Positions 16,029 to 23,824 of a stretch of 64,000 bases of DNA are shown piece after piece; the first letter of the stretch is position 1; the number at the start of each line of letters is the position of its first letter. The DNA lies in assembly GCA_965204705.1 (NCBI GenBank), contig OZ242006.1, positions 496,001-560,000 of the forward strand, written 5' to 3'. The position numbers and the translations under genes were made by a program. This DNA comes from Bin5 sp965204705 (lineage in GTDB: Bacteria; Chloroflexota; Anaerolineae; Caldilineales; Caldilineaceae). A model generated the notes under the pieces. The model made no database searches. It had not been told where the DNA came from and saw only the letters and a list, made by a program, of their open reading frames with translations.

Positions 16029-16622
16029 TTGAAAATCGGCATCATTGCCTGCGGCGCCATCGTACGCGAACTGATCGCCATCGCCAACCGGCGCGGCTGG
16101 GACTACGAACTGACCGCCGTCCCCGCCCAGCTCCATAACCGCCCCGAACGCATCGCCCCGGCAGTCGAGAAAAAACTGGACGCCTGGGCCAGCCGCTTCG
16201 ACCGCATCCTCATCGGCTACGCAGACTGCGGCACAATCGGCGCGCTGGATGCCCTGCTGGACCGCTATCCCCACGCCGTGCGCATCCCCGGCCCCCACTG
16301 TTACGAGTTCTACGGCGGCGCGCTCTTCGATCAACAGGCCGAGCGCCAGCCCGGCACATTCTACCTGACCGATTTTCTCGCCCACCACTACGAAGGACTC
16401 GTGATCGAATCGCTGGGCCTCGACCGCCACCCCGAGCTGCGCGACGTTTTTTTCGGCAACTACGAGGAGCTGCTCTACCTCCGCCAGTTGCCGGACCAGG
16501 ATGAAAGCGAACGCGCCCGCGCGGCCGCGGCGAGACTTGGGCTGGCGTATAAGGAGGTCGATTCCGGCCTGAACGTTCTGGAGGATCGCCTGGTGGAGTT
16601 GCTCGAAACTGAAGACCGGTGA
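16029..16622 (+). CDS. DUF1638 domain-containing protein
   Basis: 197 residues, complete DUF1638: KIGIIACGAIVREL at the start, then DRILIGYADCGTIGALDALL, RIPGPHCYEFYGG and FYLTDFLAHHYEGLV. Conserved Cys and His residues suggest metal or cofactor binding, but the function is unknown. TTG at 16029 is the best start: an AGGAG site lies seven bases upstream and the open frame before it is repeat sequence. As I recall, DUF1638 genes often sit near corrinoid methyltransferase genes; here the homocysteine methyltransferase is 2.6 kb upstream. An alkaline-phosphatase-superfamily gene starts 12 bases after the stop, so the two are an operon. Confidence 0.82.
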   Translation: MKIGIIACGAIVRELIAIANRRGWDYELTAVPAQLHNRPERIAPAVEKKLDAWASRFDRILIGYADCGTIGALDALLDRYPHAVRIPGPHCYEFYGGALFDQQAERQPGTFYLTDFLAHHYEGLVIESLGLDRHPELRDVFFGNYEELLYLRQLPDQDESERARAAAARLGLAYKEVDSGLNVLEDRLVELLETEDR

Positions 16623-16634
16623 CCACCGACCACC

Positions 16635-17579
16635 ATGCGCCGAGTCCTCTTTCTCTTCCTTGATGGCGTCGGCCTGGGGTGTGATGACCCGGAGGTCAAC
16701 CCGCTGGCCGCGGCCGAACTGCCGACACTTGCGGCCCTTTTTGACGGTCGTCCACTCACCGCGTCCAGTGGACGTTTCAGCCATGGCGACGCACATCTGA
16801 TCCCGACCGACGCCCACCTGGGGGTGCCGGGCCGTCCCCAGAGCGCAACTGGACAGACCGCGATCCTGACCGGTGTCAACGCCCCCGCCCGCCTGGGGGA
16901 GCACTACGGCCCGCGGCCGGACCAGCGTGTGCGGGACATCCTTGACGAGGCCGGTATCTTTGCCCGGCTCCACGCAGCCGGTCAGGCAACCGCCTTCGTC
17001 AACGCCTATCCCCAGGGCTACTTTGACGCCGTCAAGCGCGGCAAACGCCTGTTGAGCGCGGTTCCCTACGCGGCGAGAAGAGGCAGTCTCAAGTTGCGAA
17101 CGTGGCGAGAAATGCTATCAGAGCAAGCCCTCTCCGCGAACTTCACCGGCCAGGGCTGGCGCACACAGTTGGGCTATCCCGATGTGCCGCTCTACTCGCC
17201 GCAAGAGGCCGGCGCACAGTTCTGGTGCCTCGCCCAGCCCGCGCGTTTCGCCTTTTTCGAGCATTGGCAGACCGACTTCCTGGGCCACTACCGCGACTTC
17301 CGCGGGGCCATCGAAAACTTCGAGCGCATCGACGGCTTCCTGGCCGGGCTCCTCGATGTGATGGACTGGCAGGAGACCCTTCTGATTGTCGCCAGCGATC
17401 ACGGCAACGTGGAGGACTGCACAATCCGCAAGCACACCGAGAACCAGGCCCTGACTGTCCTCGTCGGCGCCCATGCCGCGGCCTATGCCCGGCGCGTTCA
17501 TGGGCTGGACGATTTCGCCGATGTCATCGCCGATTTTTTGGACGAAAAAGACCTTGCCGGTGGTCAGTATTGCCTGTGA
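16635..17579 (+). CDS. Alkaline-phosphatase-superfamily metalloenzyme (phosphopentomutase/iPGM-like)
   Basis: 314 residues. The metal-binding opening is RVLFLFLDGVGLG; the nucleophile region is SATGQTAILTG. The C-terminal metal sites are VASDHGNVED and KHTENQALTVLVG, in the order of the AlkP superfamily. It is shorter than phosphopentomutase or 2,3-bisphosphoglycerate-independent mutase because the cap domain is reduced, so it is more likely a small phosphohydrolase or phosphomutase. It sits between DUF1638 and a PHP hydrolase on the same strand, with a PfkB kinase after that, which hints at a phosphosugar or nucleoside pathway. A heptamer-like GACCACC pair precedes the ATG. Confidence 0.83.
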   Translation: MRRVLFLFLDGVGLGCDDPEVNPLAAAELPTLAALFDGRPLTASSGRFSHGDAHLIPTDAHLGVPGRPQSATGQTAILTGVNAPARLGEHYGPRPDQRVRDILDEAGIFARLHAAGQATAFVNAYPQGYFDAVKRGKRLLSAVPYAARRGSLKLRTWREMLSEQALSANFTGQGWRTQLGYPDVPLYSPQEAGAQFWCLAQPARFAFFEHWQTDFLGHYRDFRGAIENFERIDGFLAGLLDVMDWQETLLIVASDHGNVEDCTIRKHTENQALTVLVGAHAAAYARRVHGLDDFADVIADFLDEKDLAGGQYCL

Positions 17580-17686
17580 TCAGTAACCGAGTGCCATTTA
17601 CCAGAAACAAACCAGCGGTCAATTAGATCGTTCCAGACCCAACCGCTTGTCCCACCAACCCTTCACCTCATCAGATTGGAGAAACT

Positions 17687-18592
17687 ATGCAACCGCTGCC
17701 ATTCGCCAACCCCGGCCGTTTCTGGAAAGGAAATCTTCACACCCACTCGACCCGCTCCGACGGGGGCAAGCCGCCCCAGGAGGTCTGCAGACTGTATGAA
17801 CAGGGCGGTTACGATTTCATCTCCCTGACCGATCACTTTTTGGAACAGTACAGTTTTCCGATCACCGATACACGGCCCTTCCGCTCAGCCGGGTTCACGA
17901 CCATCATCGGCGCCGAACTGCACAGCGGAGCCATCGAGAACGGCTCTGCCTGGCATATCGTGGCCGCCGGCCTGCCTCCTGACTTTGCGGCGACCGCCCC
18001 TGACGAGAGCGGCGCCCAACTCGCCGCCAGGGCCAAGGACGCCGGCGCATTCGTAGGTATCGCCCATCCCCACTGGTACACACTTACCGAAAACGACGTC
18101 GCAGCCTTGGGCCCGGCACACGCCGTCGAGGTCTACAACGGCATAGCCGACGACGCCAACGACCGGCCCGACAGCTGGCATCTGATGGACATACTGCTGG
18201 ACAAGCGCCAGCGCTACTTCGCCTACGCAGCCGACGACGCCCATCTCAAAGAGCACCACGACTTTCGCCGCGGCTGGGTGCAGGTGAAAGCCGAAGAGCT
18301 CTCCCCCGAAGCTCTGCTGACCGCGCTGAAGGACGGCGCCTTCTACTCCAGCACCGGCCCCGAAATCTATGACATCGATCTTGACCCCGGAAAGCGCTTG
18401 ACCGTCCACAGCTCGCCCGCCGAACGCATATTCCTGACCGGCGTCGGCAGCGCCGCTCAGCGCGCCTGGGACAACGGTATCACCCACGCAGAGTTCGACC
18501 TGTCCAATTGGGACAGCCACTACTGCCGGGTGACCGTACGCGACCGACAGGGAGGCAGGGCCTGGTCGAACCCGATCTGGTTGGAAGAATGA
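17687..18592 (+). CDS. PHP-domain metallohydrolase (CehA/McbA-like)
   Basis: 301 residues with the full PHP metal cluster: NLHTHSTRSDG near residue 17, SLTDHF, GAELHSG, IAHPHW, VEVYNG and ADDAH. These supply the His and Asp ligands for two or three divalent metals that hydrolyse phosphoesters in the PHP family. The C-terminal region after residue 220 is beta-rich, as in CehA/McbA-like members. A GGAG ribosome site precedes the ATG. Its stop overlaps the start of the PfkB kinase gene (ATGA), so the pair is translationally coupled. Substrate unknown. Confidence 0.88.
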   Translation: MQPLPFANPGRFWKGNLHTHSTRSDGGKPPQEVCRLYEQGGYDFISLTDHFLEQYSFPITDTRPFRSAGFTTIIGAELHSGAIENGSAWHIVAAGLPPDFAATAPDESGAQLAARAKDAGAFVGIAHPHWYTLTENDVAALGPAHAVEVYNGIADDANDRPDSWHLMDILLDKRQRYFAYAADDAHLKEHHDFRRGWVQVKAEELSPEALLTALKDGAFYSSTGPEIYDIDLDPGKRLTVHSSPAERIFLTGVGSAAQRAWDNGITHAEFDLSNWDSHYCRVTVRDRQGGRAWSNPIWLEE

Positions 18593-19515
18593 ACGACAAT
18601 TCCAATTCAGCTGAACTGGTGGTCGATGTACTCTGCCTGGGCATCGCCTGCTACGACCTGATCTTTTCCGTGGATCGGCACATCGGCCCTGACGAAAAAA
18701 TGAAAGCGTCCGAGTTGACCGCCTGCGGCGGGGGCTTGGCCGCCAACGCGGCCATGACCGTCGCCCGTCTCGGCTCCTCGGTGGCCTTCGCCGGCTATCT
18801 GGGTCTGGACATGTACGGCGACCAGCATCTCGATGAACTGAACGCGGCCGGCGTCAACACGGAACTCGTAGCCCGCGGCGAATGGCCGACCTCCCTCTCA
18901 GCTATTTTCGTCAAACCGGACGGCGCGCGGGCGCTCGTCAACTACGGCCTTGGCCTGGACATTCCGGGCGGCGTGGAATTCCATCTGGATCGTTGCCGCC
19001 CCCGTGCGGTTCTGGTCGACGGACATTACCTTGAGGCTGCCGAACCTACGGTCGCCCGCGCCCGCGCTGCAGGTATCCCCACCGTGCTCGACGGCGACAC
19101 CCTCCACCACGGCTCGAAAACGCTGATGGAAATGGTGGACTTTCTCGTGGTGTCAGAGAACTTTGCCCGCCAATTCAGCCGCCAGGACGATGCTGCCGAG
19201 GCTTTGACGCAACTGAGCCGCTGCGCGCCCTCCACCATCATTACCCTCGGCGAACGAGGACTGTTCTGGCGCAACCGGTCAGACTCCCGGTTCGGCGCAA
19301 GTTCGGGCAGCTACCCGGCCTTCAAAGTCGCGGCAGAGGACACAACCGGCGCCGGCGATGCCTTCCACGGCGCCTTCGCCGCCGGCCTCTCACAGGGGAT
19401 GGCGTGGGAGGATCTGCTGCGTTTCGCTTCAGCGGTCGGTGCGCTCTGTTGTACCAGGAAGGGCGCCCGCCTTGGCATCCCAACCGGTTCAGAGGTGGCC
19501 GCGTTTCTGGCCTGA
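18589..19515 (+). CDS. PfkB-family carbohydrate kinase
   Basis: 308-residue ribokinase-fold kinase. The N-terminal signature is CGGGLAANAAMTVARLG (residues 45-62) and the C-terminal anion hole and catalytic base are in DTTGAGDAFHGAFAAGL (around residues 250-265). Start at ATG 18589 overlaps the PHP gene stop by four bases; the open frame reaches back to 18508 inside that gene. It phosphorylates a sugar or nucleoside with ATP, and its coupling to the PHP and AlkP-type genes suggests a small salvage or catabolic pathway. Substrate cannot be assigned from the motifs. Confidence 0.9.
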   Translation: MNDNSNSAELVVDVLCLGIACYDLIFSVDRHIGPDEKMKASELTACGGGLAANAAMTVARLGSSVAFAGYLGLDMYGDQHLDELNAAGVNTELVARGEWPTSLSAIFVKPDGARALVNYGLGLDIPGGVEFHLDRCRPRAVLVDGHYLEAAEPTVARARAAGIPTVLDGDTLHHGSKTLMEMVDFLVVSENFARQFSRQDDAAEALTQLSRCAPSTIITLGERGLFWRNRSDSRFGASSGSYPAFKVAAEDTTGAGDAFHGAFAAGLSQGMAWEDLLRFASAVGALCCTRKGARLGIPTGSEVAAFLA

Positions 19516-19625
19516 AATTGAACAGCGCCAGTGGTGCGTAGCAAGTGACAACCGGCCAAAACTGGCTGCTGCACATCGGCTCTTCCCGCCACATGGCATC
19601 GCGCACTTTGCGCAAATTTTTTTGC

Positions 19626-19654
19626 TTGTGAACGATTTAATTTTCTTGTATTGT
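19626..19654 (+). promoter_or_regulatory. Candidate promoter in AT-rich stretch
   Basis: TTGTGA and TATTGT with 17-base spacing in a strikingly AT-rich stretch between GC-rich genes, directed to the PhyH gene at 19875. It would give a leader of about 215 bases. The rest of the gap 19516-19874 holds hairpins (see next entry) and no gene. Confidence 0.5.
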
Positions 19655-19727
19655 ATGGTATGTTAATAGTAGAGTATGGTAGTATCTGAATGAGGTACCG
19701 CTGACCAATGGCGGCGGCGGTGAAACG

Positions 19728-19821
19728 GGACGGTTCGACAGCCGTCCATTTTATTCATTTCGTTCCTCGCCAAGGGCCCGACAACGGTCGGCCGGACAAG
19801 TTCGACGCACAGCGGTCGAAC
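19728..19821 (+). promoter_or_regulatory. Structured leader of the PhyH gene, attenuator-like
   Basis: GGACGG / CCGTCC stem (19728-19733 with 19742-19747) is followed directly by the T-rich tract ATTTTATTCATTT, terminator-like. A second perfect 7-bp stem GTTCGAC / GTCGAAC (19800-19806 with 19815-19821) follows before the ribosome site. No known riboswitch class recognised. Confidence 0.4.
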
Positions 19822-19874
19822 GGCGAAACAAACGTTAAATCATCCCATCCATCATGGTTTCGGGAGGACGGACA

Positions 19875-20741
19875 ATGACTGTAGCGGCTCCAGAGCGGCA
19901 GTTTGACGACGGCCTTGCAGATGAATTCCCGCACGATCTATATAAACCGACAGGCATTGAAACAGGGGTCGATGGCTTTGACGCCGTGACCGCCGCCCAC
20001 GTAGCCCAATTTCATGAACAGGGCTATCTGATTGTCGAAAACGCCTTCACAGCGCAGGAAGTGCACGTGGCGCTGGACGGGCTCTTTCACCTGTTGTCGG
20101 GTGAAGTGGAGGAGTTCAACGGCGTTCAGTACGAGCGCGCCTCTGAAGGCGTAGCGGTTGAGGATCTGCCGGTCGAAGAGAAACAGGACTATGTGCGCAA
20201 ATTCATGAGCTTCGTCGACTACGACGAGCGCCTCGACAACTTCGCACATCACCCACTGCTGCTGTCCCTGGTTGAACGCCTCATCGGCGAAGCGCCGGTC
20301 CTCTTCCAAAGCATGGCGCTTCTCAAACCGCCCAAACTGGGCCGGGACAAACCGTGGCATCAGGATCACGCCTATTTTCAGCTCGAACTCGACACTAAAG
20401 TCGTCGGCTGCTGGATTGCCCTGGACGAGGCCACGGTCGAAAACGGCTGCATGGTCATTTCGCCCGGCAGCCATCTGAAAGGACCGGTCGTACACTTCAG
20501 ACGGCGAGACTGGCAGATCTGTGACACCGACGTCGATACGACCGGCTCAGTGGCCGTACCACTGAAACCGGGCGGTCTACTGATCTTCCAGAGCCTGCTC
20601 CACCACGGCACACCTCCCAACGCGACCGGGTCGCGTCGCCGTGCCCTGCAGTTCCATTACCGGCCACGGAGCGCACCCCTGACCAGCCAGGAACAGCGAC
20701 TGGCGATTTTTGGCGGCGAAGGGTTGGGGGCAGAATGTTGA
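19875..20741 (+). CDS. Phytanoyl-CoA dioxygenase (PhyH) family protein
   Basis: 288 residues, Fe(II)/2-oxoglutarate oxygenase type. The iron HxD is in WHQDHAYF; the distal His is in FQSLLHHGTPPN and the 2-oxoglutarate Arg in SRRRALQFHYRP. The ATVENGCMVISPGSH block is characteristic. The open frame begins at 19854, but ATG 19875 is preceded by GGGAGGAC, so I use it. It is preceded by a long possibly structured leader and followed ten bases later by the 3' end of a tRNA gene on the other strand. Closest of the three PhyH proteins in the window to the ectoine hydroxylase/PhyH mainstream, but substrate remains unknown. Confidence 0.88.
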   Translation: MTVAAPERQFDDGLADEFPHDLYKPTGIETGVDGFDAVTAAHVAQFHEQGYLIVENAFTAQEVHVALDGLFHLLSGEVEEFNGVQYERASEGVAVEDLPVEEKQDYVRKFMSFVDYDERLDNFAHHPLLLSLVERLIGEAPVLFQSMALLKPPKLGRDKPWHQDHAYFQLELDTKVVGCWIALDEATVENGCMVISPGSHLKGPVVHFRRRDWQICDTDVDTTGSVAVPLKPGGLLIFQSLLHHGTPPNATGSRRRALQFHYRPRSAPLTSQEQRLAIFGGEGLGAEC

Positions 20742-20750
20742 GGTAAAGAA

Positions 20751-20849
<99 letters not shown>

Positions 20850-21118
20850 GCTGCCTATTGTATCGGCAGAACCGGGCGCGGTCAAATGAAACGGCTGCGT
20901 TCAATACGAGGGTCCCATACGCTGGGCATGCAAGCCTGTTCTCCCCGAATCAGCTTGCCACAAATACAAAACTGAATCCAGAACTTTTCCTGTTCTCCGG
21001 TCACCCCACCCAACCCTTATGTGCGGTGTGACAGTAGACTGACTTCCGCGACTTTATGGTCGCTAAATCTTACCTTCTATAAGACACGTATCGCAGCAAA
21101 AGGTCTGGATAGAACAGT

Positions 21119-22423
21119 ATGCACTTGGCTTGCCCCGAATGCGGCGCACCGGTAGAGGTTACCCCCTCGTTCACGAACTGCCCCGCCTGTAACGCAAATG
21201 TCGCCTCACACTATACGCCCGCGGAAATGACGCGGACCATCTATCATCGCGCCCTCGAACACTATTCGATGGGAAATGAAGTGGCCGCGCTGGAGGGAAT
21301 CGATCAGGGCATCTCACTCCTGGAGGCGCCCGAGTTGCACCTGCTTGCGGCTCTCATCTATCGCAAACGCGGCGAATTCAAAGAAATGCGGGAACACGTG
21401 GCTGCCATTCCCGCCGATGACATCCTGCGCAGCGAAGGCGAATGGCTGCTGCGCTCCCACCAGGAGCAACTCCAACTGGGACGGCGCGAAGAGGCCCGCA
21501 GACGGGACCGCGCCAAAGGCACCCAGCTCGCGGTGGGCAAGGCCAGCCGGCAGTTCAGCACCGAATACTACCCGGCCCCACTCGACAAGAAACAGGTCGC
21601 AACCAAGGCCGTCGCCAAAATTCGGCGCAACCGTCTTCCCTGGGCAATTCCTATAGCGCTCGTGTTATTGGTCGCCATCTTCTTCGCGCGCGGTACGGGC
21701 GATACTCTCCAGACAGCGTTGCGGCAGCTGCGCACGATACCGGACGGACTCACCTCCTTCTACGCCTCCTTCACCAGAGACGAACCGGCTGCCGTGTCCG
21801 GCACAGACGAAGAGCCCGCAACCGGCCAGCAGGTCAACACCACCTCCCAGATCAACGCCGCCGCCGTCGAAAATGCACCGACACCCGTGCAGGCCTCTGC
21901 CGCGCCGCCAACACCTGAAGCGCCGCCGACAGCGGCTCCGACCCAAGCTGTGCCTACCCCCGCACCTACGGAAAGCGCGTCTCCTGACGTGGCCGCGACA
22001 ATTATCGCAGCGGCACGCGTGCAATCCTTCGATCTGACCACCTTCCTGAATGAACAAAACCGTGCCGACCTGGCCGTCCTCGGGATAAAGGCTACCTGGG
22101 CCCCGGAAGCGCCTCCCGGCGAGCTGATTCTCCAGGGAACTGTGTCGTTGACCTCTGTTCAGACCGAGTTGTTGGAGTTGGTGGGTGCAATCGAAGGCGT
22201 TACCTCCATCGACAGTAGCGGGCTGGTGGTGGACTTGCCTGCGACCTACACAGTCCGGGCAGGCGAAAACCTGCGTCACATCGCACTTCGCTTGTACGGA
22301 GACCAGGATCGCTGGACGGAAATCTACGAAGCCAACCGGGATCTGGTAGGCGACGATCCCAACAACCTCTGGGTCGGCCTTTCGCTGACGATTCCTCAGG
22401 AGGAGGAACAGATCCAGCAATGA
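21119..22423 (+). CDS. Zinc-ribbon, single-TM protein with BON-like and LysM domains
   Basis: 434 residues. An N-terminal zinc ribbon (C5, C8, C21, C24) is cytoplasmic, then an alpha-helical stretch, one membrane helix (about 171-192), a Pro/Ala/Thr-rich linker, a BON-like segment (about 305-372) and a C-terminal LysM (YTVRAGENLRHIALRLYG, about 376-425). LysM binds peptidoglycan or related glycans, so the C-terminus is outside and the zinc ribbon inside. This could be a cell-envelope sensor or anchoring protein. It lies alone, 270 bases after the tRNA on the opposite strand. Confidence 0.75.
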   Translation: MHLACPECGAPVEVTPSFTNCPACNANVASHYTPAEMTRTIYHRALEHYSMGNEVAALEGIDQGISLLEAPELHLLAALIYRKRGEFKEMREHVAAIPADDILRSEGEWLLRSHQEQLQLGRREEARRRDRAKGTQLAVGKASRQFSTEYYPAPLDKKQVATKAVAKIRRNRLPWAIPIALVLLVAIFFARGTGDTLQTALRQLRTIPDGLTSFYASFTRDEPAAVSGTDEEPATGQQVNTTSQINAAAVENAPTPVQASAAPPTPEAPPTAAPTQAVPTPAPTESASPDVAATIIAAARVQSFDLTTFLNEQNRADLAVLGIKATWAPEAPPGELILQGTVSLTSVQTELLELVGAIEGVTSIDSSGLVVDLPATYTVRAGENLRHIALRLYGDQDRWTEIYEANRDLVGDDPNNLWVGLSLTIPQEEEQIQQ

Positions 22424-22546
22424 GTCTTGTTCCCAACCCACCCTAGCGCTCCGCATCTGGCCCAATCTGTTCTGTTCCCTTAACCAGGCCCAGTTCCAAC
22501 ACTGGACGCGCTGCTATCGACGCATCCGCCCGCGGCGAGAGAACGC

Positions 22547-23782
22547 ATGAAATCCGGCACAATCGACAGACGGCTACTGACAATTCTGCTGGTCGTCTTT
22601 GTCCAGATGCTGGGCGCATCCCTGATATTCCCCGTCCTGCCGCTGTATGCGCAGCGGCACTTTCATATGTCGGCGGAGATGATCACGCTGCTCACCTCCT
22701 CCTTCTTCGCCGCCCAATTCCTCGCCGGTCCATATGTCGGCCGTCTCTCCGACAACTACGGTCGGGTTCCGGTTCTGATCGTCAGCCAGATCGGGACCGT
22801 TATCAGCTTTGTGCTGCTGGCCTTTGCGCCAAGCTTTGGCTGGCTCTTCTTTGCCCGCATCCTGGACGGGATCACCGGCGGCAATATCATCGTAGCCCAG
22901 GCATACATTACCGACATTACGCCGCGGGAGAAGCGCACCGAGAGCCTCGGCTACATTCTCGCTGCCTTCGGCCTCGGTTTCATGTTCGGCCCTGCCTTGG
23001 GCGGCGCGCTCGCCGCAGCCTACGGTCCCGCGGTGCCATTTCTGGTAGCCGCGGTGGCCGCGGCGGCAGTCATCCTGCTCACCTGGTCCGCGCTCGATGA
23101 AACCCTTTCTGCAGATGAAAGGCGCCGCGCCCGTACCCGGCGCGCCGGCAGCCTCACCTTAGGCAGCCTGCTGGGAGGCGCCCCCTGGGCCCTGCCGCTG
23201 CTGGCCGTTCTCCTGATCGCCTTCTTGGGCCAGTTTGCGCTCGGGCTGCTGCAGTCGACCTTTGCGCTCTTCGGAGAAGCTGTGCTGTTCCATGGTGAAA
23301 GCCGGAAAGTCACCGATGTCGGCATTGGCCTGTTGCTCTCCGTTGTGGGGGTCTCCCAGTTGTTTACGCAGACCTACCTGCTGCGACGGCTGGCGCGGCG
23401 CTTTGACGAAGGACAGCTTGTCGTGCTGGGCAGTTCTCTGCGTACTATCGGCATGCTGATCTACGCGCTCGTAACCTCGCCGTGGCTTGGCGCATTCGGC
23501 TCACTCTTCTTCGCCGTCGGCTATGGGCTCGCAAGTCCGCCTCTGCAGTCGATGTCCACCGCGCTCGTGGCTGACCAGGACCGCGGCAGCGTACTTGGCT
23601 GGTTTCAATCGAGTATCAATCTGTCCACGATCATCAGCACCGCCATCGCCGGTGTGATTTTCGCCCGCGGGCCGGCAGTGCCGTATTGGATCGGCGCGGC
23701 CACCTCCGCTTTGGTGGTGCTGGCGATGATCGGTATTATGCGGTGGATGCCGACCAAGTCCGTCCGCGTGTCGGAGGTGTAA
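22547..23782 (+). CDS. MFS transporter
   Basis: 411 residues with about 12 hydrophobic helices. The loop 2-3 motif is present as GPYVGRLSDNYGRVPVL, and the N-terminal LLVVFVQMLGASLIFPVLPLYA and DGITGGNIIVAQAYITDITPREKR are typical of the TetA/DHA1-like drug:H+ antiporter branch. Located between the LysM protein and the UxaA-type dehydratase, 42 bases before the latter, so it may export or import a substrate of that enzyme; a drug-efflux role is equally possible. Confidence 0.85.
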   Translation: MKSGTIDRRLLTILLVVFVQMLGASLIFPVLPLYAQRHFHMSAEMITLLTSSFFAAQFLAGPYVGRLSDNYGRVPVLIVSQIGTVISFVLLAFAPSFGWLFFARILDGITGGNIIVAQAYITDITPREKRTESLGYILAAFGLGFMFGPALGGALAAAYGPAVPFLVAAVAAAAVILLTWSALDETLSADERRRARTRRAGSLTLGSLLGGAPWALPLLAVLLIAFLGQFALGLLQSTFALFGEAVLFHGESRKVTDVGIGLLLSVVGVSQLFTQTYLLRRLARRFDEGQLVVLGSSLRTIGMLIYALVTSPWLGAFGSLFFAVGYGLASPPLQSMSTALVADQDRGSVLGWFQSSINLSTIISTAIAGVIFARGPAVPYWIGAATSALVVLAMIGIMRWMPTKSVRVSEV

Positions 23783-23824
23783 GACGTCTCGTCTGCAACG
23801 CAGGTCGCGAAACGGAGGACCCTG

